A stretch of 64,000 nt of DNA from Ectobius pallidus (taxonomy: Eukaryota; Arthropoda; Insecta; Blattodea; Ectobiidae), in assembly GCA_964059195.1 (NCBI GenBank), contig CAXKWD010000009.1, positions 46,285,160-46,349,159 on the forward strand. Direction: 5' to 3'. The position numbers were made by a program, and so were the translations under genes. The notes under the pieces were generated by a model. The model saw only the letters and a list, made by a program, of their open reading frames with translations, did no database searches and was not told where the DNA came from. Positions 11,966 to 23,907 of this stretch are shown piece after piece (position 1 is the stretch's first letter; the number at the start of each line of letters is the position of its first letter).

Positions 11966-12790
11966 TCTTCAACAAAAATGGGTGTTTAGTCTGCATTTAT
12001 AATGCTTTCAGTTTTAACGTTTTGAACGTTTTTGGAAGTTATAATATTCTTAATTTTGTTGTCCATTACTCCAAAGATTTCCATTCGATTAACTCGATTT
12101 GCTCTGGTCGTTCACAAAACTATTATAAACTGATTCGAGTTTCTGATAACTCTGCATATACCATAGCCTACTCTACTCGGTATAATATTTTATGAACGCA
12201 GCCCAGGAACTCCCTGTATGTCCTGACTGATTATATGTGTGATCCAAACCCCCCACTCCTTATGGGCACTGGAGTGTAAGGCCCTTGAAATTGGAGGTAT
12301 TTCATTAACAAACGAAGAAAAATATTACATCTTCATACATTTATGTAAAATATATACTGTATATACTGAATATGCATGTGTTTTGTACGTGTGCGCGCGT
12401 GTGCATGTGTGTATGTGTCGGAACATATTTCGTGGCTGAGAAAATCAGTACGAGGTACCATATAACTTATTTGAATGATTTTTCAGATGCCCGTGGAATT
12501 CTTCGTCCTCTTACGTAGACTATAGGCTATTTTCTCGGGCAAAATGGAAATCTATGACTATTTTAGAGGATTTTGATTACTAAAATAATTGGTCTTCAGT
12601 TCTTTAACGAAGTAGGCGGCCTAATTCTTTAAGAACATTTTCAGTTTTTTTATATCACTTAGAAAAACACGTTCACGACATTTTGAAATAACGCATAGCT
12701 CGTCATGCTTATGCAGATATATTTTTAGTTCAGCACTTCCAGCAAAATATTCTGAACTTGCTAATTAAATGTACCTACGGAATATTTCTA
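11966..12790. other. intergenic DNA with a short GT-rich patch
   Basis: A GTGTGCGCGCGTGTGCATGT patch lies at about 12388-12415. Nothing else recognised. Confidence 0.4.
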
Positions 12791-12792
12791 AA

Positions 12793-13105
12793 GTCGGCGG
12801 CGGTAGTCTAGAGTTAGCGTGCCCGCCTCTAGATCCGAAGATCGCGGAATCAAACCAGGCCGCGGTTGATGGATTTTTCAGGACATAAAAATCCTTGCCA
12901 CGGAGTCCTCCGGGAGGGACTTTAAGCTGAGGGGCCCGTGTCGTAGATTTACGGCACATAAAGAACTCCCAAGCCTAAATTAGAGCCTCTGGACAAAATT
13001 ACTCAGCCCTTTCCCGTCCAAGTAACACCTTAGTTTCCGGGAGGGGGGTTGAGAGCGATGTGCTTACCACCTGTTCCTCTGCCCTCTCTCGGAAAACAAG
13101 CGTAA
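12793..13105 (+). mobile_element. tRNA-derived SINE, family II
   Basis: The head GCGGTAGTCTAGAGTTAGCG (A-box region) and GGAATCAAACC (B-box-like) are tRNA-derived. The body (CATAAAAATCCTTGCCACGG, GGGAGGGACTTTAAGCTGAG, TTACGGCACATAAAGAACTC) differs from family I. It extends to roughly 13100. No target duplication was identified. Confidence 0.65.
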
Positions 13106-14085
13106 CAAAATTCACCTAGGTAATAGAATCCTCCAACTGGAAGGCGTACACCTCAACACTTGGGGAAATAGGAAAACAGTGATATTTCTAGTACTCATTA
13201 CGTATGGAATAAATGAGTTCAAAGATTCATCTTAATATACGTCTACGGCATGTTCCTAACTAAATATTACTTACTTGTTAGTGGAAACACTCAATCCAAC
13301 TTAATTATGCATTTGTAAGATTGAGATATTTTAAATAAATATACATTTTAAGCAATAGTAATCTCATCTGATCACATACTTTTCTGAGTATGATAAAAAT
13401 TTATAATTTTCTTCTTTGGAATTTTTACACAGCTATAAAATATCCAGCACCAACAGGGTATTTGCCAGGCAACTATAACAAAGAATGACAGGAGGATTTA
13501 AAGGGCATAAATTATTCCGGTTGTCATAACAACCTGCGTTAACAAATGAGTGTAAGTGAAGACATGGGGCGTTTAACAAGTCCAATCAGAAGGCTATGAT
13601 GTTCGGAAGTCTCTAGAGGCCAATGCATCATCCCCACCTTTCACTATCGGTGACAGCTAGGCCAAAACGTACACACGAATACATCCCACTGAAATTCTGA
13701 TGAAATTAATACATTTTACGCTCCTTTATTTCCTTGTTACCGAACACATTTCTCACTTAACATTTACAGAATACATGAACCCTCATTTAGCTACAACATA
13801 AAGTATAAACTACTGTATTTATCATATTCTAAATTTACACTTCTCATTCATTGGTACCAAAATATATGGCAAAGTACGTTTAACTTATTCGAAACATCGA
13901 ATTCAGTAATATGCCGTGTGATAAAACATGTGGTGATTTGAATGATGCTATAATTTCCAACTATAAAATACAATAAACAATGTGCTCAAGATTTGAAATT
14001 AACTTCATAATAAAAATTAATGCGCGTTCATAATACATAACTAAACACACACACAAACAACAACAAAACTAGCTAGTCAATCAAT
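13106..14085. other. AT-rich intergenic DNA, nothing recognised
   Basis: No gene or repeat recognised; a short CA-rich patch occurs near 14044-14056. Confidence 0.4.
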
Positions 14086-14087
14086 TG

Positions 14088-14222
14088 CAGTAATCCCGGC
14101 TTTCAATATTAAGGTTTATATATTTCCACCAGCTTGTGGTCATCTTCAGCTGGTCGAAATATATATGATAATTAAAAAACCTTAATACTGAAAGGCGGAA
14201 TTACTGTATTTAATTGATTAGT
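14088..14222. repeat. short palindromic element, MITE-like
   Basis: Two nested inverted repeats: outer arms AATCAATTGCAGTAATCCCG and TTTCAATATTAAGGTTT pair with AAACCTTAATACTGAAAGG and GGAATTACTGTATTTAATTG. Inner arms are ATATATTTCCACCAGC and GCTGGTCGAAATATAT. Read on the minus strand the centre is CTGAAGATGACCACAAGC, then TGGTGGAAA, which fits the CTGANGA...stem...GAAA pattern of hammerhead-like motifs. Confidence 0.65.
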
Positions 14223-14271
14223 AATTCAATATGGCTCTTTTTTATGAATATTAAAATGAGCTAGAACAGCA

Positions 14272-14275
<4 letters not shown>

Positions 14276-14321
<46 letters not shown>
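14276..14321. repeat. (TA)n microsatellite
   Basis: About 22 perfect TA units. Confidence 0.95.
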
Positions 14322-14324
<3 letters not shown>

Positions 14325-14614
14325 AATATCTCGAACATTATTTTGAGAGTTTTCACATGGTTAAATTACATATAAATCAAAAGTATAAGAAAAGGTAGAT
14401 GAATATAACAGTTCTCGCGTTGTGTCCACTTCCTTCGCATTGTTCCCACATATATGTTTAAATCTGTTAAACGGGAAACGTTGTGGGACCCTTTAGACAT
14501 ATACGCATATTCAAGGCCACTGATCATAGGGACTACACGAAATCATTGGAAAGAAATTCATAAGAAGCATACAGAGCAAATATATTACAGTATACTTTGA
14601 GGGTTAGCCCGTTT

Positions 14615-14870
14615 ATGTCTCCCTTGTTGGCTCATCTGATTAAGTGCAGGCCTATGGACACAGGGGTTGGAGTTCAAACTCGTCCAAGGACGATATATTA
14701 ATTTGGGACAGAAAGCTATTCAACATTAGTCCACTTGTCAGTTGTTAAAGTCATCTCAGTGACCTCAGGCGCTGAAGCACCTCAATGCCTACAATAGAGC
14801 ATCTGAACAAAATTTCACGCCTAAATTAACAAACAGGTGGTTCAATTGACGAAAAAATTACCCTTTGTTA
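14615..14870 (+). mobile_element. tRNA-derived SINE-like repeat, family III
   Basis: TTGGCTCATCTGATTAAGTG is A-box-like and GGAGTTCAAACTC B-box-like. The body includes TGACCTCAGGCGCTGAAGC and CAATAGAGCATCTGAACAAA. The last part resembles family II (GAGCCTCTGGACAAAATT near 12985). Confidence 0.5.
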
Positions 14871-15301
14871 CACCGCGTAGAAACTGGCAATATATTACGA
14901 TTTGCAATTAAGAAATATCTAACAGTATAAACTTCGACCAGATATAACACAACAGTTAGACTTCAGTGATATGCATAGGCCTATGTACGTATGCGGATTA
15001 GGCTACAATTTAGAAAGTACAATGACTTAAAAACAATTGTGTGAATTAATCAAATACAAATATGTAGTATGTAGACTATATCAGTAACCATACACAAAGA
15101 AGTTGCAAATGAAAACATTGTACATAGTACATTACATGGACGATGTTGCCTAGAAAAATATAAATATTGTCTACTTAATTCGTAGAAAGCAGTATAAAAG
15201 TAAGGATTCTCTTACACAGAATAGTAGGCTACCGTAGTCAAATTTTATTTTGAAAGACACAAAACCTAACTTAATACAACATTTATATTAAATAAGTTAA
15301 A
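14871..15301. other. AT-rich intergenic DNA, nothing recognised
   Basis: No supported feature. Confidence 0.4.
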
Positions 15302-15313
15302 TATAAATCACGT

Positions 15314-15623
15314 GGGGTAGGCAGTAGCGTAGTGGTTGAGGCGCTGTGCTACAAACCGGAAAGTCGCGGGGGTTCGATCCCCGATGAGGTCGTTGGAGTT
15401 TTACAATTGGCCTAATCCTTCTGGTGGTACTATGGCCCTGGGGTCGACTCAGCCTCTAACAGAAATGAGTACCAGGAGCAGTCCTGGGGGTCAAGGCGGC
15501 CGGTGCGTAAGGCTGACAACCTTACCACCTTCATGTGCCGATGTCTAATAATCTGGGAGCCTCAACCTCCTGAAACCCTCTGGGCCTGCATGGCCTGTAA
15601 TAGGGAATACTTTACTTTTTTTT
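15314..15623 (+). mobile_element. tRNA-derived SINE, family I, with intact target duplication
   Basis: The A box (TAGCGTAGTGG) and B box (GGTTCGATCCC) are near consensus. The body runs through CTGGGGTCGACTCAGCCTC and AGTACCAGGAGCAGTCCTGG to a T8 tail. A perfect 12-bp duplication, TATAAATCACGT, flanks it at 15302-15313 and 15624-15635, as expected from LINE-driven target-primed insertion. It is the best-preserved SINE in the window and defines the family. The 70-residue open frame inside it is not a gene. Confidence 0.9.
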
Positions 15624-15635
15624 TATAAATCACGT

Positions 15636-18305
15636 AATGTTACTTAGCGAAATGGGGCATGGTATTCATAGAAATAAAAAAGCCTATTGTTTGAAGAAAT
15701 GTAGACTACTGGCCTAGCTAGGACGAAATACATTTGACTGAGTAGAACATTAGTTATTAGGCATTCATCCTAACTGGGGTATAGCTTAGGCCAAACAATT
15801 CTCTAAAGTTACTCATAATATAGGCCTAATTATTTATTTTAGTAAAAAAACTAGTTAATTTAGAAATATACGCACAACGTGAATTACGAGCCGTAAATGA
15901 ACATTGTGTTGTAATCTTTGATCAAGGCAAATGACCAGCTTCATAATTTTGGAGATTTAGGACATAAATAGAATGTAATGTACATGGGTAACACCCTATA
16001 GCTTATTCAGGAAGGTTGGTAGGAAGTTGCCCTTTACATTTGCATGTCATTCCATCACTTTGTCCCAGGGTGCCAACAGACGGATGCACATACACCAGAA
16101 ATGAAGACAAAGAGTTCACTCCTGGGGTCACCTCACATCACACAACTCTCACAACAAAATGTACTGAATAATGAGCCATAACTCTGCTGGGCTACAATTT
16201 TAACTCCCTATTGCCCAAACAAATTAGTATTAATTTTCATCCTACACCAAACATGAGAGGATCCTAAGAGCTGCTGTTTTCGACTGTAATTAAATTCTAT
16301 GCTTTAGGTAGCAACAAGAACTAAAACCAAAATACGTCGTCTTGTATCTTGATAATGCGCGGAATATAGATTTTGTGTGAAAATATCCACTTTTTTCTTT
16401 AGGAAGGTGTAAAGACCTCAAATTTTCTCCAATTAGAGAAGATAGTATTAAAGTACTTTTAAGATATTTACGTCCAAAAGTGAGTTTTAACTCTGAAAGG
16501 ATATGGTTAGCTAAGATAACCACTTTTTTAAAAATAACCTACGCATCTGCTCCTTAGAGAGTCAAGGTATAAAGGGTTTAAATCATCATCATCAAGCCTT
16601 TGCAAATAGTATAGTCTTGAGTTCACTGTACTGTGCGCATAAATTTGTGAGGAAATATCAGTAACCACAAATGTACTGACTGTAAGAAAAATAGCAGGAA
16701 ATATCAATAATCACATTTACTGAGTGTACAAAAGCAGCGAAGACAGCCTCTATCCTGGAAATTTACCACGCACAGCATAAGCTGTATGCAGTATTCATTT
16801 CGTCTAATTTTTTGGCCATAGTTTTTTAAATTATTCAACATACTTAGGATATTTTCTATTCCAAGATAAGTTTGAAGGATATCAGTACACTTAGATCGCG
16901 ATCCTTGGTCTGAAAAACTCCACCATTAACAACTATGTATACTTAAAAATTGCGCAACCATTAAAGAAAACATACAGATCTTACGGCCAAGGCGTTGTTC
17001 GCATCTGGATGATCTCTAATATTATTATATACATGTTCAATATTTTTTCGCCGTGCTTATTTGTACTCTACACATGCTTTTTTTTTTTTTACATCGAAGA
17101 ATATTGAGTATTGGTCTACATATAACTGCAAAAATAAATAAATACAAGGACTGTTTTTCTTTCCCTCGTCAGAATTAGATATCGTAAACATAATAGGCAG
17201 CTTGTGTAAAAAAAAGTCGTGAGTAGCCTACACATTTAAAGAATAAAATTAGGTTAGTAATAATATGCTTAGATTTGTTCTAGAAGATTATAAAAATTGA
17301 AGGAATAATGATTTTAAATTAATTTCATATATAACATCCCAGTAATTTTATACAAATACAATTTTACAAACTTCTTCAAAAATTGAATTTGAGGTGTATT
17401 ACCAAGCAACATCACAAACACACCCATTAAAGAACGAATATCTGCAGGAATACTCTCCTGCTGTTGTTCAGTAAACATCATTGTATTACAGAGCGCCTTG
17501 TGTGTAGATTTACCCGCGGACAGGAGTGTCTAATGGGTTTCACATTGCACGGCTATTTTATCGACTAGTACCAAACACGCAAACCAGGTGCATGAAATAG
17601 AAATGCCAACGGAAAAACTTTATCGCACAGTTTGAAACATTACATCTTAATATGTGCATAGGTGATTATTGTAATTTCGAACCTTATTTCTCTTATCACT
17701 AAGCTGACAAAGATAATATTTATTCCCTGAAATTAAAAAAAAAGTCAGAAGACAGGCTTATTACTATAGAGGAAATAACACACGAACAATCAAAGAACAT
17801 AGATATCAATACAGTTGTTTGTTATACAAATTAAATCAGTTCGTTAAACACATTTTTTATTGGAAGGCTATATACGAGTACAACAACTCACGGTCGAGAC
17901 AGAGATTGCCAGGGTCGCGAGGCTTCTAATTTCTTAGAGAGATTTAAAGAACACGAGACTCAATTATAATATTATGTCAAAATACTTCTCAGACTACTGA
18001 GCATTTTACTGTTTGATTGCCGAATATTTTAACATAAAAGAGTATTTTAATAGGGAGTTTAAATAATTGTGGATATCTTCAGCGCCATATTTTCCGGGAA
18101 TAACTGTTCTTTTCAATAACTAAAAGGAATTTATATTATATATGTATACACTTTTATAATAAGTAAATATTTTAGAATTTTTCATTACTTGTAGTAATTA
18201 ACAATGCATTAGTTTATTTTAATTTAATTTATAATTTAGTCTTTCTTTTTCTTTTGTCTTTTAGTTAATTGTATTAGCAATTGTAATTAAGTTGTATTAT
18301 TCTTG
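15636..18305. other. AT-rich intergenic DNA, nothing recognised
   Basis: 2.7 kb without a supported gene, RNA or element. It contains a T tract (17080-17090). Confidence 0.4.
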
Positions 18306-18307
18306 CA

Positions 18308-18390
18308 TTTCATGTTTTTTCCTGACTGAGTGGAAAAGAAGGTCTTATGCCCTAAACTCCACTAGGTTAAATAAATAAAAGTAATAAATG
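18308..18390 (+). mobile_element. LINE 3' end fragment (GAGTGGAAAAGAAGG type)
   Basis: CTGACTGAGTGGAAAAGAAG followed by GTCTTATGCCCTAAACTCC, ACTAGGTTAAATAAATAAA is a typical non-LTR 3' end with an A-rich tail. The same 3' end, inverted and diverged, lies at 51036-51100. Confidence 0.6.
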
Positions 18391-19970
18391 AGATAAAATG
18401 AAAAGACAATGTTCTGTATCATTCTTAAACAAGCTTCTAATCTGTTTTCCTGGAGAAAGTTTAAGTAGTTGTTATGATTTTATCAATGTTATAATTTATT
18501 TGTTGTTCGATCTTACTATAATATGCTTATTACGTGTGATGTAACGGTATCATAATGACACCCATTTCGAAATTTTTTCATTTCGAAACTTTTTTCATTT
18601 CGACATCGGTGTGGTATCGAACACGAAACGAACTTGAGACCTTGAGAATAGCAGCTGAAAACAACATAATAAATAACCTATACTTAAAGTAAAATAAATT
18701 CTGTTCACGTTAATTTTAATATACTAAAATTAATTCAATTCGTGTTGGAAAACTCCGTTGGTTTCAAGAAATCAACCACAAGGTAGCTTCGATTTGACCG
18801 ACGCCATGACCTGCCACCTCTCGTAGAATATAAGAACTACAACAATCAGCTGACGCGAAGGAAATGGTGGACTCTCCGTTTGTTTGAGTGAATCTAAAAT
18901 CTAAAAATTTAAACATTTAGACTAATAATGGTCGAACAGAAGAAACAGTCGTATGCAACTTGCCTATAATGGTAATTAAGATACTCGTATAAAAATCATG
19001 AGACTTGCGTTTCTCGTTTCATAAAAATACTCGTATTTAAATAAATTACATTATAAGCTTGTTGCATAATGGACTAATGTTCACTATATATAGTTTGCTT
19101 TTTTTATTTACTGCGTTTCATTCAATATTTTTTATTTCTTATGTCGCCAAGAGAGTAACTTGGTAAGAAACTAACAGAAGCACGGCAAATTTTTCTCTGA
19201 TGCTCTGATTTGGCTTGAGGTTCTTTAGCGATCGCGAATAAAGACTAAGGACTCACGGTCTAAAGAATCTCCCACAGGACCTCTACTGATAGGTTTTCAA
19301 CCACATAAATTCTACAGCTCTCAGCCGTGTTTGAACCTGAACACTTATATTCCGCCTGCAAGCAACTCAACTCTCAAAGGTGGCACTTACTATTACAACT
19401 AATTATTTTGTATTAGGCTGTACTAGAACAAACTAAACTAAACTAAAGAATCTAAACTAAAAGATAACCTCTTCGGTTTTCTACTTCTGCAGTAAGCTGT
19501 ACTGCCAGAATAGAGATCTGGTTCTCGAAAAGTAGTTGAAACGAAATCCCTTGTTATTTGCCGGAGAAATAGACTAGTATTTGGATGGAATTGCTTGAAG
19601 GAGGTGATAGTAGGCTGAATTTCTCATACTCTTGTTCTCTGTTCCTTCCCATACCCACTATAGCGATAAACAAGATTGTGTTTCACGTGTAGAAAGTGAA
19701 AATGTAACGTCTGATATTCCTCTGTAGGGAAGGCAATCTATCAAGCAGTAGGATTTTATTTTCTCCTCTATAAATAAAACATCACAATTTTGAAATGCTC
19801 TTTATGTCTCAAAAGTTGCATTGTAAACTTTTATTTATACCGGTATTTCGTTTGATCAAAGAAACGGTTTCTTCAGTATGATGTATGTACCAGTAATAAA
19901 GTTGTTTTAAGCAGATCTTGTATTGAAATGCATGGTATAGTATCGTTAAGCCCGATCAACAAAATAAAAT
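18391..19970. other. AT-rich intergenic DNA, nothing recognised
   Basis: No supported feature in about 1.6 kb. Confidence 0.4.
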
Positions 19971-19974
19971 GTGA

Positions 19975-20258
19975 ATTAAAACCATCAGCTCAACAACACA
20001 ACTCCGCAGACACACAACGGGGAAGATGCAAGAAGATGCAGGAAGTTGGTAGACGTGTCAATGCTAGTATTTAATAAACGTTTTAAAATTTTAATTATTC
20101 TATCAGAATGACAAGGATAGAAAACTTTGTTATTTTAATTTTTCATAATGAATAGATCCACGCCAGCCTAACAAGATGCCCTTGAAGATGACATAAGTAT
20201 GTCAAAAGTTCTAGGCAACATAAAATAAAAGTTGTTGAGCTGACGGTTTTAATCATAC
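19975..20258. mobile_element. Penelope-like terminal repeat fragments, inverted
   Basis: TTAAAACCATCAGCTCAACA (19977-19996) is repeated in inverted form at 20236-20255, about 240 bp away. The right-hand side reads CTTGAAGATGACATAAGTAT, then GTCAAAAGTTCTAGG, AACATAAAATAAAAGTTG. A GAnGATG-hairpin-GAAA-like motif before the end is typical of Penelope-like pseudo-LTRs, and inverted pseudo-LTR pieces are common in that class. No coding remnant is seen. Confidence 0.4.
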
Positions 20259-20261
20259 AGA

Positions 20262-20944
20262 TGTATTGTAAGAACTGAACTGCATGCAACAATATGGGAA
20301 ATTTACACCTGAAACTCTTCTCGTAGAAGTGTATAAAAATCTGTTTGGCTATCTGTGTGTCCGTTACTTTTCCACGTCACTAATCAACTGATAATAAGCC
20401 TACTAAGATTTTTCATGAACATAACGTTTGTGCCTTTAAAGAGCGTAGGACCATAACTTATTCGTTTCGAAATTGTGGCAGTTTTATTAACTAGGAGTAA
20501 AGCTGGATCATGTTCCCTGGAATATTCATCTTAACTATGGTCAAATCATTGTTGAAATAGAATTTAGAGAGCAGGGCTTGAAGTATTAAAATACAATTTT
20601 CTACAGAAAAGAAAGATATTTTGGTATTTTTCTATACCTCTTATGGTTCCTTAAAGATAAGTACAGTCACTACGATATACGAACTGGGATCGTATATAAG
20701 CAGTCAATTTTTAAAATAAATTAGCCGAGAAATATAAATTTACACTGTAAGGAGTCTTTTCTGACTCTATGCCATAAATTATGTTTTTTGCTGCATACAT
20801 ATCACTTAGTAAAATGGGTTTATTTATTCAGGAGACATAAAAATGTTTTAAAGGTTCGGAAATAGAAGTTCGCGAATTTATTAACAATATTACATTATTA
20901 CCTTTACAAACTACCTGCAAAAAATTGCAATTAACTTGAAATTA
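20262..20944. other. AT-rich intergenic DNA, nothing recognised
   Basis: No supported feature. Confidence 0.4.
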
Positions 20945-21235
20945 AAAGGTAAAGTGATCGCTGTACAGAAAATGGAAGCCCTTAGGGTTATGGGAGGGTG
21001 AGGCTACCACATTTTGAAACATTCGGCATTTGAATTTTAAGAATGTCACCCTTACGCACCGGCCACCTTTACCCCTAAGATTGCTATTGTACTCATTTAT
21101 GTTAGAGGCTGAGTACAGCACAGGGGCAAAGTGCCACCAAAAGGATTAGGCAAAAGGAAATACCCCAACGTCCTCATCGGGGATTAAACCCACGACCTTC
21201 CGGTTTGTAGCGTCGTGCCTCAACCAACTCAATTG
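20945..21235 (-). mobile_element. tRNA-derived SINE, family I, minus strand
   Basis: The reverse complement shows GAGTTGGTTGAGGCACGACG, CTACAAACCGG, a GGTTTAATCCC B-box variant, then CCTTTTGGTGGCACTTTGCC, CTCAGCCTCTAAC and the GTAAGGGTGACATTC region, in the same order as the 15.3-kb copy. It abuts the Penelope-like fragment that starts at about 21238. Confidence 0.75.
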
Positions 21236-21237
21236 AA

Positions 21238-21378
21238 ATTAGACTGGAAGACACAAACTTCAACAGGGATGAAGGTTTCACTATCAACCAGGCCTGGAAC
21301 AAATGCATTCAGGACCTGAAAGGTAAAAGGAACATTTTGGCCCGGAAAAGGACCGAAAATAGAACAGCTGCTCCCTGA
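21238..21378 (+). pseudogene. Penelope-like element, C-terminal coding fragment
   Basis: An open frame encodes DTNFNRDEGFTINQAWN and a basic tail (GKRNILARKRTENR), ending at TGA 21376-21378. The N-F-N-R-(D/E)-(D/E)-G-(F/W)-x-(L/I)-x-x-x-W pattern is the region just after the GIY-YIG endonuclease in Penelope-like retroelements. The reverse transcriptase and the GIY-YIG core are missing; the SINE at 20945-21235 marks the truncation point. Family recognition is from memory of the motif. Confidence 0.6.
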
Positions 21379-21545
21379 TTGGTCGACTCCGCCCAACTCG
21401 GGTTGGTATATATATCCCCTACATGTCAAAACTCGACACTTTAGATTCCCTGAGGATGGAGGCAGCGTCAGCCTCGGAAACGTTGGACCACAACAAACTT
21501 CTCACCTGGCTGCAAACCCGAGAAGATTTTCTACATTGATTATAA
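21379..21545 (+). mobile_element. Penelope-like 3' UTR with hammerhead-like motif
   Basis: Downstream of the stop, CCTGAGGATGGAGGCAGCG then TCAGCCTCGGAAACG (about 21448-21482) has CTGANGA, a GAGGC/GCCTC stem, and GAAAC. This order matches the conserved core of hammerhead ribozymes reported in Penelope-like elements, but the stem starts two bases late, so it is degenerate at best. Confidence 0.4.
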
Positions 21546-23030
21546 GTAAAACTGACATTCCCAAACTGTTCTTGATACTCTCCTAAAAATCAGTACATTC
21601 ATGACATTTTCAACCCGGTACTACATTATTCAAGCCCACAATTACAATCGATATGACTTATTTTATCTATTTTTTTCCTTTGTGCCAAATTTTTATTACT
21701 ATTACTAACATTACACTGTTAGCCTAATTTATGGATACACAAAAAATCAGTAGTTGTCTGAAGAAAAAAAAATATATTTCATACCTACATCCTTAAAATA
21801 TTGTATGTATTCGTAAGTTTGGAACTGCGATAAATGTATATATCAGAGGCGAAGGGAAAACTTAAAGGTGCCTAAGAAAATAACGGGACGCCACTGTGTG
21901 CCGATGTTTAAGGGCGTAGTCGATGTCGAACACGTAAGTCGAGAGCATTAATCTTGGAGGAGCGACCCTTCAGCTGGCAGGCAGTGCGCGAGCCCTTCGC
22001 TTGCTGAATTTTTAATTCTCGTGATTCATCGGTTTTAATATACTCTAGCGATGGAATCCAGGTTATATTGTCAGTGTCAGTGAAACATGGCGCGCGCGAG
22101 TGGGCTGACAGTTCCCTTATATCGAGATATATCGTAATATTGGACAGGCAATGATTAGAAACTTGTCTCCCTCGGGTGACGCAGATGTTCTGTAGAAATA
22201 CTGCATTCTTCTGGAAGGGAAAGCTATGTCTTTTATTGAAATCAAATAGTACAATATAGTATTATACGATCGTAAGATACCAACTTCAATCTAATGCAGC
22301 ATTGCAGCGATTTCTTTTATGCATGAAGCCAGTTAAGATCAGCAGACAGTTATTTACAGTTTATCAAGGACAACATTAATCTTAATAAGTATTCATAAAA
22401 TTACTAATTGTGAAGAACGGTGCATTGCGAGAAATGATATAGGAAAATTAAAACGTAGGACAAGATGCATTAATAATGGCGTCTAATTCACGAATAAAAT
22501 TAAAGCTTCCAAAGAGAGAATACAATATGTTATAGAAAAAATTAAGCTCCCTGGTGATGCATCCCTGAAGAGACTCGGCCAACCATCAGACCGCTACGCC
22601 CGCGCCATCTACCAAAGGCCAAGAAGCGGCGAGAATTTAAACGCGCTGACTTAAGCTTGTCAATAATTCCATAATAAAAGTCGGCTACAATGACGTCATC
22701 CAACATAAAGAGGCTAATTATAATGAGAAGTTTTGCACTGCTCCACCACATAAAGATCCCAGTGGGCTTTGTATCCTGTGAAACGAGTGACAGTATTATA
22801 GTTGAATTCGATTTTTGGAGGGAGGGTTGCGTGGCAACGGGCTATCTCGATTCTGCTTTGGTGTACTTTAGCTGTATTGAACTGTTTGCTTTCTCGTCAG
22901 GTGCCGAAGTAATACGAGCGCAATAATCAGACTAAACATAAAAGTGGATAACGGATAAAAATACGCACTGATTTCTATCCTAAAGTGATTCTTCCCACCC
23001 TCGCAACTGAGCCAAATCAACCCCATAAAT
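21546..23030. other. intergenic DNA with a GC-richer patch
   Basis: 21890-22110 is richer in GC and CpG than its surroundings (for example GGCGCGCGCGAGTGGGC at 22089-22105, preceded by two TCAGTG initiator-like motifs at 22072-22083). A TGACGTCA (CRE) lies at 22690-22697. These could belong to a host promoter, but I cannot define a transcript. Open frames of 69-78 residues at 22542-22926 have no recognised domain. Confidence 0.35.
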
Positions 23031-23044
23031 TGCGGCGCAATGCC

Positions 23045-23205
23045 TGATGGACACTTGAAGTACCTAGGGGTTGGTTTCAACCCCTCGTTCAAAGTCGGTC
23101 GTAAACAGATTCTCATACTACCTCTTAGCCCTTTTTTATTGGACGGGCTCACCGATGAAATGATCGCCCCCATCAGCGTGCTTGTCCGTTCCAGGGAGTT
23201 ATGAG
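23045..23205 (+). pseudogene. possible reverse-transcriptase fragment
   Basis: An open frame reads DGHLKYLGVGFNPSFKVG and continues about 35 residues to TGA 23202-23204. K-Y-L-G is the usual sequence just after the palm of non-LTR reverse transcriptases. No catalytic residues are present and the clade cannot be told. It could be a chance match. Confidence 0.3.
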
Positions 23206-23214
23206 CTCTCATAA

Positions 23215-23741
23215 AGTCGCTTCATGCCTACACCCCCTTAGGGTAGTAATATTTGCCAGGGGTAAGGACGGTACAAGGACGGTTTTCTGGACGCATAACA
23301 AGAATTCTTTATATTGAATGTGATTTAGAGAAGAATCACATTTTTACTCCCCCATTCTTATTCCTTACGCACATGTCGGCATATTTAAGGGATATTTAAA
23401 AATACCACTAGCATTCCATGAACAATAAAGTTACAAAATATGGTCCATGTAGCTAAGATTTAAAACAGCATTTCTACAGCAGGACGTATAAAGTTATAAA
23501 TGCATAACTTCTATCCAAGGTCTTTGACATGCTTGCTTACATATTTACGGTACCTACCCTTTCGAAGGTCTTAAATGCCTATAGGGAAGGGGACCACTAA
23601 GCTCTTGATGAACATAAGACCGGACAAGGAGGGACTGCCTAGTAAGGACCAACTCGACGCAAAGCCTTCACCCAAGACAACGATTGGGAATATTAGAGTC
23701 AAAGTGAAAGTAAATTGAAATTTCGCATTCACCTTTACAAG
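23215..23741. other. intergenic DNA, nothing recognised
   Basis: No supported feature. Confidence 0.4.
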
Positions 23742-23907
23742 TTAAGCCGCGTTCACACCTGTGCGCCTTGCGCCTAGTTGCCGTGCCTCTCCAGTGCATC
23801 TGCGCATGCAACGGTGCAAGCTCACGCATGCACCTAGTCTCTTGCGGCTCCATTATTGTAGGCGCATACCTCTTTCTGTTCACACCTGCTAGAAGTGCGC
23901 AGATGAA

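Noticed and set aside
15320..15395. Functional tRNA gene
   Set aside because: Polymerase III boxes are present but the sequence continues into a SINE body with a T tail and target duplication, and no cloverleaf with a proper anticodon stem is evident.
15336..15548. 70-residue frame inside a SINE
   Set aside because: Lies wholly within the tRNA-derived SINE body; no coding evidence.
22542..23212. Cluster of small frames on both strands (69-114 residues) as a host gene
   Set aside because: No domain, no consistent splice structure; the plus-strand peptide at 23045-23205 looks more like a LINE fragment.
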